A stretch of DNA of 18,573 bases from Colivivens sp964452915. Its GTDB lineage: Bacteria; Bacteroidota; Bacteroidia; Bacteroidales; Bacteroidaceae. The notes under the pieces are model-generated. The model worked only from the letters and a program-made list of their open reading frames with translations. It was not told where the DNA came from and did not search any database. Below, piece after piece: positions 1-5,827 of the stretch. Within the stretch, counting starts at the first letter, position 1. Each line of letters begins with the position of its first letter. Position numbers and translations under genes: made by a program. The stretch spans positions 1 to 18,573 of the forward strand of contig CAYVNW010000045.1 of assembly GCA_964452915.1 (NCBI GenBank). The letters are read 5' to 3'.

Positions 1-22
1 CTAAGGTTCGCACATCCCTCAA

Positions 23-148
23 ATGCTCCGTTGCCTATTTGTGTTATACCTTCAGTGCGCCGGACTCGATGACGGGCAAATCGTAGAATTGTTGAGTGTC
101 GCACGCAGTACGGTGTGGCGGTGGCGTAATGACTATAACGAGCTTTAA
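23..148 (+). pseudogene. Short helix-turn-helix ORF, probably a transposase or regulator remnant
   Basis: Reading from the ATG at 23 to the TAA at 146 gives 41 residues. The C-terminal half looks like a helix-turn-helix: a first helix around DGQIVELL, a turn, and a recognition helix SVARSTVWRWRNDY, followed at once by the stop. The pattern resembles the N-terminal DNA-binding domain of IS630-type transposases and related recombinases or regulators, where such a helix-turn-helix is followed by a long catalytic part that is missing here. An in-frame stop at 2-4 means the ORF cannot extend left in this frame. I therefore read it as a truncated or decayed fragment rather than a whole gene. It could instead be a tiny independent DNA-binding protein. 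The family assignment is inference from a short motif, and no terminal inverted repeats were found next to it. Confidence 0.35.
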
Positions 149-180
149 ATAAATGTTTAAGTAAAGGTATTGCATACAAA

Positions 181-216
181 CCCGCCCCTTCCTGCTATGA
201 TTGAGGAAGAGGCGGG
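181..216 (-). terminator. Intrinsic terminator of korA-korB
   Basis: Arms of 13 bases at 181-193 and 204-216 pair with a single G-U position around a 10-base loop. On the minus strand the hairpin follows the korB stop by about 20 bases and is followed by TTTGT, a short U-tract. It is strong and GC-rich, and correctly placed to end the korA-korB transcript. Confidence 0.75.
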
Positions 217-238
217 AACATATAAAGTCGTTAATTTG

Positions 239-1243
239 TTACTTTACTTCCCAAGTGTCGTTGGTTTCGAGAAGTTCGGCGAAGTTATGGTACTTCTTTA
301 CAGCTTTGATATCTTCGATTTGTTTGTATACACATTCATCGTATGTAGGTGCTTCAACATCTCGGATTACACCCAAAGCGATTGGGAAACCATCATTGTT
401 GCCCATTAACGCCAGTTTGAGTTGCAATGTGTTGTCTTCACAATGGGCGTCGTGAACCAATATGTCGTCTTCGGTGATTCCGTCTTTGCCAATTTCAACA
501 ATCTTAAGTCCGAAACCATCTTGTACAAGTCCAAATTCCTTGTGTTCTCCGAAGATCAGAGGTTTGCCGTGCTCCACGTAAATAGCGTTCTTTGCACGTT
601 CTGCAGGAGTATATACACTGTCGTGTGCACCATTATTGAATATGACGCAGTTTTGTAGGATTTCACACACACTTGCGCCTTGGTGGTTGTATGCCGCTTT
701 CAGTATCTCTACAGTTCCTTTTGAGTCGGATGCGACTGCACGGGCAAAGAAGTGACCCCTTGCGCCAAAGCAAAGCTCAGCAGGGCGGAACGGGTCTTCA
801 ACAGTGCCATAAGGACTTGATTTGCTGACAAAGCCACGTGGACTTGTAGGGCTATACTGTCCCTTAGTCAGTCCGTAGATGCGGTTGTTTAGCAATATCA
901 TGTTTAGATTGATGTTGCGTCGGTTGGCATGAATGAAGTGGTTCCCACCGATAGCCAAACCATCACCGTCGCCGCTTACTTGCCATACTGTAAGGTGTGG
1001 ATTTACAATTTTGCACCCTGTGGCAATGGCTGCCGCACGTCCGTGTATAGTGTTCATTCCGTAGGTCGCCATATAATGTGGCAGGCGGCTTGAACAACCA
1101 ATACCTGAAATAACCGCTATGTCTTTAGGCGCTACACCAATCTCTGCCATTGCTTTATGCAGTGAGGCAAGGAAAAAGTGGTCTCCACATCCAGGACACC
1201 ATCTTGGCTGTCCTTTCTTAAAGTTTGCTGCTGTATATGCCAT
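239..1243 (-). CDS. korB: 2-oxoglutarate:ferredoxin oxidoreductase, beta subunit
   Basis: The 334-residue beta subunit binds thiamine diphosphate and, with KorA, oxidatively decarboxylates a 2-oxoacid (most likely 2-oxoglutarate) with CoA to the acyl-CoA, reducing ferredoxin in the cytoplasm. The TPP/Mg motif is visible as GDGDG (residues 91-95) running to NN (119-120). The N-terminal WCPGCG (15-20) supplies Cys16 and Cys19. With Cys50 and Cys199 these match the four cysteines that hold the [4Fe-4S] cluster in Sulfolobus-type 2-oxoacid:ferredoxin oxidoreductases. Length is normal for the family. It starts 17 bases after the korA stop, so the two are one operon and presumably one complex. Substrate choice (2-oxoglutarate rather than pyruvate or branched-chain 2-oxoacids) is inferred from overall resemblance to KorB and is less certain than the family. 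Confidence 0.93.
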   Translation of the reverse strand: MAYTAANFKKGQPRWCPGCGDHFFLASLHKAMAEIGVAPKDIAVISGIGCSSRLPHYMATYGMNTIHGRAAAIATGCKIVNPHLTVWQVSGDGDGLAIGGNHFIHANRRNINLNMILLNNRIYGLTKGQYSPTSPRGFVSKSSPYGTVEDPFRPAELCFGARGHFFARAVASDSKGTVEILKAAYNHQGASVCEILQNCVIFNNGAHDSVYTPAERAKNAIYVEHGKPLIFGEHKEFGLVQDGFGLKIVEIGKDGITEDDILVHDAHCEDNTLQLKLALMGNNDGFPIALGVIRDVEAPTYDECVYKQIEDIKAVKKYHNFAELLETNDTWEVK

Positions 1244-1260
1244 AATGATTGTCCTTTCTG

Positions 1261-3111
1261 TTATTTGTTGATTATTTCGTTGAATGCATCTACTAATTCA
1301 GACACTACAAAAGGCTGACCTTTAACTTGGTTGAATTGGTATGGTACGAATCCATCGACTTTCATCCTAAGCCATCCTGCGAGTTGACCCATATTCTGTT
1401 CTGCTACGACTACCTTCTTGTATTGTTTTAGTACTTCGGACGTGTTTGCAGGAAGTGGGTTTACATATTTGAAGTGGGTGAGTGCCACCTTCTTACCGGT
1501 TGCACGCATTTCATCCATTGCGGCATGCAAGTGCCCATATGTTCCGCCAAAGCCGACAATGAGCAACTCTGCGTCATCTTTGTCACCAAGCACTTCGAGG
1601 TCTGGTACTTCGATGCGGTCAACTTTCTCCTTACGCAGACGTGTCATGAGGTCGTGGTTCTCAGGATCGGTAGATATGGCACCTGTTTTGTTGTCCTTCT
1701 CAAGTCCACCGAGAACATGCTCGAATCCTTCCCTTCCAGGAATAGCCCAATAGCGTACTTTTGTCTTCTCGTTACGCATATATGGAGTCCAAGTTCCCTT
1801 GAGCTCCTCCGGAACGTATGGCGGATTGATTGATGGATAGTCGGCAAGGTTAGGCAACTTGAATGCAGCAGAGCCATTTGCCACGTATGCATCGGTCATG
1901 AGTATCACAGGTGTCATATGTTCAAGAGCCATTTTGCATGCAGAGTATGCAGCGTCGAAGCAGTCGGTCGGACTGGTTGCCGCTATTACAGGCATAGGAC
2001 TTTCACCGTTACGTCCAAACAGGCATTGAAGCAGGTCGGTTTGTTCCGATTTTGTCGGAAGTCCTGTGGCAGGACCTCCACGTTGTACATCGATAACGAC
2101 AAGTGGAAGTTCCATGATGACAGCAAGGTTCATTGCTTCGCTCTTTAAGCATATACCCGGTCCGGAAGTGGATGTGGCAGCAAGAGCACCGGCAAAAGAA
2201 GCACCTACAGCTGATGCGCAACCTGAGATCTCATCCTCACACTGAACTGTAATGACTCCAAGGGATTTATGTTTTGAGAGTTCATGAAGTATGTCGGTCG
2301 CAGGGGTGATAGGATACGAGCCAAGGTATAGTTTTAGCCCTGCTTTCTCTGCGGCTGCAATAAGTCCGTAGGCAGTAGCCTTGTTACCTGTTATGTCCAT
2401 GTACCGTCCTGGCACTTTCTTCTTCGTCTCTATTCTATATACATTGGCAACTGAGCTGTGTGTATTGTGCCCATAGTCGTAACCTGCTTGTATGACTTTT
2501 ATGTTTGCTTCAGCAACTCCTGGTTTCTTCGCAAACTTTTCTTTTAAGAAATTAAAAGCAATGTCCAAGTCACGGTCGAACAACCAGCAAACCAGGCCAA
2601 GGGCAAACATGTTCCGGCACTTAAGCATTGCCTTAAGGTCCATGCCTGTATCGGCAAGGCAGTCCTTTACCATTTGGGTTATAGGGCAGGCAATAACTCT
2701 GTCCGGGTCGATACCCATTTCTCCAAGGTAGTCTGATGTTTTGAATGCCGCTTTGTCCAAATCTCTTTTTGCGAAAGAATCTGTGTCAATGATGATTGCT
2801 GCTCCTGGTTTTGCGTAACGGTACTGCGTTTTTAGAGCTGCTGCATTCATTGCAACAAGCACGTCGCATTTATCACCTGGCGTGTACACTTTGCTTGCCC
2901 CGATATGTACCTGAAAGCCTGAGACACCGGTGAGCGATCCTTGCGGAGCACGTATGTCTGCCGGATAATCAGGGAAAGTGCTGATGCTATTACCTACAGT
3001 CGCTGATACTGTAGAGAAGATGTTTCCGGCAAGTTGCATGCCGTCACCGGAATCACCTGAGAACCGGACAACCACTCCGTCCAATTCTTTAATTTCCAAT
3101 TCGTCTGACAT
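1261..3111 (-). CDS. korA: 2-oxoglutarate:ferredoxin oxidoreductase, alpha subunit (gamma-alpha fusion)
   Basis: The 616-residue protein is the partner of KorB. Residues about 11-200 form the gamma-type domain, starting with a FSGDSGDGM glycine-rich loop (17-25). Residues about 240-616 form the alpha-type PFOR N-terminal and transketolase-like domains. YPITP at 266-270 is the substrate-loop signature of two-subunit 2-oxoacid:ferredoxin oxidoreductases. This gamma-alpha fusion is the usual form of KorA in Bacteroidota and archaea. No ferredoxin-like delta domain or separate 4Fe-4S subunit is encoded next to it, so reduced electrons should go to a free ferredoxin. The start is the ATG at 3111, downstream of a well-formed TTTG-N20-TAnnTTTG promoter. 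In anaerobic Bacteroidales this enzyme can serve an incomplete citric acid cycle in either direction. Which direction operates here cannot be told from sequence. Confidence 0.93.
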   Translation of the reverse strand: MSDELEIKELDGVVVRFSGDSGDGMQLAGNIFSTVSATVGNSISTFPDYPADIRAPQGSLTGVSGFQVHIGASKVYTPGDKCDVLVAMNAAALKTQYRYAKPGAAIIIDTDSFAKRDLDKAAFKTSDYLGEMGIDPDRVIACPITQMVKDCLADTGMDLKAMLKCRNMFALGLVCWLFDRDLDIAFNFLKEKFAKKPGVAEANIKVIQAGYDYGHNTHSSVANVYRIETKKKVPGRYMDITGNKATAYGLIAAAEKAGLKLYLGSYPITPATDILHELSKHKSLGVITVQCEDEISGCASAVGASFAGALAATSTSGPGICLKSEAMNLAVIMELPLVVIDVQRGGPATGLPTKSEQTDLLQCLFGRNGESPMPVIAATSPTDCFDAAYSACKMALEHMTPVILMTDAYVANGSAAFKLPNLADYPSINPPYVPEELKGTWTPYMRNEKTKVRYWAIPGREGFEHVLGGLEKDNKTGAISTDPENHDLMTRLRKEKVDRIEVPDLEVLGDKDDAELLIVGFGGTYGHLHAAMDEMRATGKKVALTHFKYVNPLPANTSEVLKQYKKVVVAEQNMGQLAGWLRMKVDGFVPYQFNQVKGQPFVVSELVDAFNEIINK

Positions 3112-3186
3112 AATAATTATATATCGAAAATTATAAATCTTAATGCATTATGGTCCTGTGTTTTGTATAAAACCTGCATATACTTT

Positions 3187-3219
3187 GCAAATGTAGATAA
3201 AGTTCGTTTCATAACCAAA
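3187..3219 (-). promoter_or_regulatory. Bacteroidota-type promoter of korA-korB
   Basis: On the minus strand TACATTTGC (3187-3195) fits the -7 consensus TAnnTTTG. A TTTG -33 element (3216-3219) lies exactly 20 bases upstream. A transcript start near 3180 would give a leader of about 70 bases before the korA ATG at 3111. The 3112-3448 gap between korA and the anti-sigma-like gene otherwise holds only the terminator at 3301-3334, a minor 7-base hairpin (3368-3385) and AT-rich sequence with no ORF that looks real. Confidence 0.75.
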
Positions 3220-3300
3220 CAAATTAACAAGTAAACGTCAATAAACGGAATAAAAAAATACTTGTGTCAATGATTGCCAATCACGAATGTCACAGAAATG

Positions 3301-3334
3301 AAAAAGGGTCCGTATACAAATACAGACCCTTTTT
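3301..3334 (-). terminator. Intrinsic terminator of the sigma/anti-sigma operon
   Basis: Ten-base arms AAAAAGGGTC (3301-3310) and GACCCTTTTT (3325-3334) pair perfectly. After one mismatch, three further pairs (3312-3314 with 3321-3323) close a six-base loop. On the minus strand the hairpin ends in a run of U, about 115 bases beyond the stop at 3449. The A/T symmetry lets it work in either direction, but there is no plus-strand gene to its left that needs it. Confidence 0.8.
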
Positions 3335-3448
3335 CCAAAGTAAAATTACTTAGTGTTTTGAGAGAATTGAAACTTCACAGTTTCATTCGTAATTAGGTTT
3401 TAGTTAAAGCATATAAAAGAAATGATTGTTATTTATCTTTTTAAGCAG

Positions 3449-3958
3449 CTATTCATAAATTACATCTTTCTGTCCGGGTGTTGACGAGTGGTTTCCCAAG
3501 GAATCATTTCGTGCAATCACATCTGACTTGTTTTGGTCAATAATCTTGATCTTAGCTGTTATATCTTCTTTTTTAATATAAGTGTCACCTGTTTGAACTG
3601 TAATTGGCACAACTGAGTTCATTTGCATTGTCCTTTCGGAGATGTTGCCGATTGTGATAGCAACCGCAACCACTGCCGCAGCCTTCAGAATTGGAGCGAA
3701 TCTGTCTGACAACTTGATGTGTTTTGCTTTGACAGTATTCTCGTGCTCAAGCAAAGACTCCATGCGCTCGCCGAATTCCTCTCCGAGCTTTTCCTCTGAT
3801 TGGGATGCCTCGTATTGAAAGAGAGGTGCGTATTGGCGCATGTTCTCCGGAATGTCCGGCTGGCTGAAGAACGTACGTAGTATTTGTTCCTCCTCCAATG
3901 TCGTTTTGCCTTCCCAATAGCAATCCAACAATTGTTCTATGTATTGATAATTCATCAT
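3449..3958 (-). CDS. Small single-pass membrane protein, probable anti-sigma factor
   Basis: The 169-residue protein has three parts. The acidic N-terminal cytoplasmic region (1-85) contains a YWEGKTTLEEEQ motif (14-25), typical of small Bacteroidota proteins encoded beside ECF sigma factors. A single hydrophobic segment at about 87-105 follows. The polar C-terminal tail of about 64 residues is predicted to be extracytoplasmic. The start ATG overlaps the sigma stop by four bases (ATGA). A second ATG three bases later would overlap by one. This tight coupling and the topology support a role as a membrane-held anti-sigma factor. I see no zinc-binding HxxxCxxC anti-sigma motif, and the tail is too short for a FecR domain with its TonB-receptor contact region, so it does not look like a classical FecI/FecR system. 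Function is inferred from context and architecture, since the sequence itself has no well-known domain signature. Confidence 0.65.
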   Translation of the reverse strand: MMNYQYIEQLLDCYWEGKTTLEEEQILRTFFSQPDIPENMRQYAPLFQYEASQSEEKLGEEFGERMESLLEHENTVKAKHIKLSDRFAPILKAAAVVAVAITIGNISERTMQMNSVVPITVQTGDTYIKKEDITAKIKIIDQNKSDVIARNDSLGNHSSTPGQKDVIYE

Positions 3959-4467
3959 TTGTCTTCCTTTGTTTGTTTAAGGAACTTGTCCTTGATTGTT
4001 TGCCTTGCTCTGAAGAGATTAACCTTGACGTCTGAAATTGATATGTCCATTATTTCAGCAATGTCTTGATAACTTTTGCCCTCAACATCACGGAGTTGTA
4101 ATGTGGTGCGTTGTTTCTCGGAGAGCGATTGGATGATTCTTTCAACTGTGGCATATTGTTGCTTGCTGTTGAGCTCATCATCTTGAGTTTGGGAGTTATC
4201 CGGACGGTCATGTATACTTTCATCTAATGAGATGTTCTGCCGTTCTTTCTTTTCGATCCTGTCTAAGGAGAGATTCCTGCATATCCTTAATGAGAAAGTC
4301 TCTATATTTTGGATTGTACTCCATTCGTCTCTCAGATTCCAAATCTTTATCAGCGTATCTTGAACGATGTCTTCTGCTTCCTCCCTGTTGAGAGTAATCC
4401 GCAAAGCTTGCCTAAAGAGCTTGTCCTTTAATGGATATACATCATTTTTGAAGCTGATTTCTTTCAT
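3955..4467 (-). CDS. ECF-family RNA polymerase sigma factor
   Basis: The 170-residue protein has the two-domain layout of extracytoplasmic-function sigma factors. Region 2 lies at about 12-77 (EEAEDIVQDTLIKIW for core binding and -10 recognition). After a short acidic linker (about 80-105), region 4 lies at about 108-160, with the helix-turn-helix SYQDIAEIMDISISDVKV followed by NLFRARQTI. It directs RNA polymerase to a specific promoter set. Its stop overlaps the start of a membrane-anchored small protein that is its likely inhibitor. It follows argB by about 60 bases, and that gap carries a candidate ECF promoter, so it may be both read through from topA-aroK-argB and self-controlled. No TonB-receptor (SusC/FecA) gene sits next to it in this window, so the signal it answers to is unknown. 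Confidence 0.9.
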   Translation of the reverse strand: MKEISFKNDVYPLKDKLFRQALRITLNREEAEDIVQDTLIKIWNLRDEWSTIQNIETFSLRICRNLSLDRIEKKERQNISLDESIHDRPDNSQTQDDELNSKQQYATVERIIQSLSEKQRTTLQLRDVEGKSYQDIAEIMDISISDVKVNLFRARQTIKDKFLKQTKEDK

Positions 4468-4481
4468 CCCTCTATAATTAA

Positions 4482-4506
4482 GACGGATGAGTTTGCCAAA
4501 GGTTAC
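4482..4506 (-). promoter_or_regulatory. Candidate ECF-type promoter of the sigma gene
   Basis: On the minus strand GTAACC (4501-4506) and CGTC (4482-4485) are separated by 15 bases. This resembles the general ECF promoter pattern of an AAC-containing -35 and a CGTC -10. Transcription would start about 8 bases before the ATG at 4467. ECF sigma genes often drive themselves, which makes the match suggestive, but it rests on two short motifs. Confidence 0.35.
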
Positions 4507-4516
4507 AACTCATCCG
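4484..4516. repeat. Perfect 10-base inverted repeat between argB and the sigma gene
   Basis: CGGATGAGTT (4484-4493) and AACTCATCCG (4507-4516) are perfect complements around a 13-base loop. It could be the terminator of topA-aroK-argB, but the sequence after it on the minus strand (TCTTAATTAT) is only moderately U-rich. It could instead be an operator, because the candidate -35 of the sigma promoter lies in its loop and the -10 overlaps its foot. Confidence 0.6.
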
Positions 4517-4526
4517 GAAAAATTTT

Positions 4527-5300
4527 TTATGCTTTTGTGATTTTGGTCCCATGAGACCCGTCTATAGCGTTTGCTTTCGTTATGATTACCTCTTTTACTC
4601 CTTCGTTGAGTGCATTGATGGAGTTTTGTATCTTAGGAATCATTCCACCTTGAATTATTTTATTTTCAATCAAGCGTTGATAATCGGATTCTGTTATGTG
4701 CTCAATGACGCTACTTTCGTCGTTCTCGTTTTTCAAAACACCTGCTTTTTCAAAGCAGAACATCAAAGTGACATCGTAGAATGCAGTTAGTGCTTTTGCT
4801 ACCTCGCCGGCAATTGTATCTGCGTTTGTATTAAGCAAATCTCCTTTCCCGTTGTGAGTAAGAGGTGCCATAATGGGGACGACACCTGCTTCAATTAAGG
4901 ATGACAAGCGCGGAGCATCGACTTTGTCGACATCACCTACAAATCCGAAATCAATGGGATTTGCCTGTCTTTTATGGGAAAGTATCACATTCATGTCGGC
5001 GCCAGTCAGTCCTAAAGCATTAATTCCTTTCGACTGCAATTTTGCGACGATATTTTTGTTGACGAGTCCGCCATAGACCATTGTGACCACTCTGAGCATT
5101 TCTCCATTGGTGATGCGCCTGCCGTCAACCATTTTGGTTTCGATGCCTAATTTGGCAGCAAGACTGGTAGCGCTCCTTCCACCTCCGTGCACAAGCAGTT
5201 TATTCCCTTTAATAGCAGCAAAGTCGTCAAGGAAGTGTTCCAATGATTCAGGTTCCTCAACGATTTTACCTCCTACTTTTATGACTGTAAGCTTTGTCAT
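4527..5300 (-). CDS. argB: N-acetylglutamate (or N-succinylglutamate) kinase
   Basis: The 257-residue amino-acid kinase phosphorylates the gamma-carboxylate of an N-acylated glutamate with ATP, the second step of arginine synthesis. Visible family features are Lys8 in IKVGG, HGGG at 38-41 (phosphate loop), DGRRIT at 59-64 (substrate arginine), NTNAD at 157-161, and Lys223 in GGMIPKI. Length equals that of the unregulated E. coli-type enzyme, and there is no N-terminal extension of the arginine-inhibited type. The start overlaps the aroK stop by four bases. In Bacteroides fragilis arginine synthesis runs on N-succinyl rather than N-acetyl intermediates, so the true substrate here may be N-succinyl-L-glutamate. 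That is known for relatives and cannot be read directly from this sequence. No other arginine genes lie in the window. Confidence 0.92.
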   Translation of the reverse strand: MTKLTVIKVGGKIVEEPESLEHFLDDFAAIKGNKLLVHGGGRSATSLAAKLGIETKMVDGRRITNGEMLRVVTMVYGGLVNKNIVAKLQSKGINALGLTGADMNVILSHKRQANPIDFGFVGDVDKVDAPRLSSLIEAGVVPIMAPLTHNGKGDLLNTNADTIAGEVAKALTAFYDVTLMFCFEKAGVLKNENDESSVIEHITESDYQRLIENKIIQGGMIPKIQNSINALNEGVKEVIITKANAIDGSHGTKITKA

Positions 5301-5827
5301 TTACCTATAATTCTTTTAATTGCATCAACGTAATGTTGAATTTGGTTCTCACTTGTTATTGTCTCTATATTAATCTTGTGATTTGCCTGCAGGTAGAACT
5401 TCTCACGTTCCTTAAGCGAGTCTGATATATATGCCTTTAGCTCGTCATCTGTCTTCCCATCGACCAATGGACGCTTCGAACCTCCCATACGTATATGTGA
5501 CATAAGAGTCGGTATTGAAGCTTGCAGATAGATGGTATCAGACTCTTTATTCATAAATCCGATATTATCGAAGAAACAAGGTGTTCCTCCGCCGACCGAC
5601 AGAACGATGTCTTTTTGCTTCAGAACTTCGTGCAGCATTTCCTTTTCGATATTCCGGAAGCCCTGTTCACCATGTTCGGTAAATATTTGAGGGATGGTTT
5701 TGCCGGTGCGTTCCTCAATAAACCAGTCCAGGTCATAGAAGCGCCTGCCGATATCGTGTGCCAGAGCCTTGCCAAGGGTGGTTTTTCCTGCACCCATATA
5801 TCCTATGAGGACTACGTTATTAGCCAT
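5297..5827 (-). CDS. aroK: Shikimate kinase
   Basis: The P-loop kinase makes shikimate 3-phosphate from shikimate and ATP in the chorismate pathway. With the ATG at 5827 it has 176 residues. The Walker A GYMGAGKTT lies at 9-17. The DLD at 32-34 supplies Mg and shikimate contacts, and Arg58 in GFRNIE contacts shikimate. GGG is at 79-81, and the RPL lid motif begins at Arg119. Length is normal. A TTG three bases upstream could extend it by one residue, but the ATG gives the tidy TGATG stop-start overlap with topA and matches the usual N-terminus, so I prefer it. Its stop overlaps the argB start by four bases, so the three genes are almost certainly translated from one message. Confidence 0.93.
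   Translation of the reverse strand: MANNVVLIGYMGAGKTTLGKALAHDIGRRFYDLDWFIEERTGKTIPQIFTEHGEQGFRNIEKEMLHEVLKQKDIVLSVGGGTPCFFDNIGFMNKESDTIYLQASIPTLMSHIRMGGSKRPLVDGKTDDELKAYISDSLKEREKFYLQANHKINIETITSENQIQHYVDAIKRIIGK

Noticed and set aside
3368..3385. TGAAACT/AGTTTCA hairpin with a 4-base loop
   Set aside because: It is short and AT-rich with no U-tract on either side. It lies beside a much better terminator at 3301-3334 and is probably chance.
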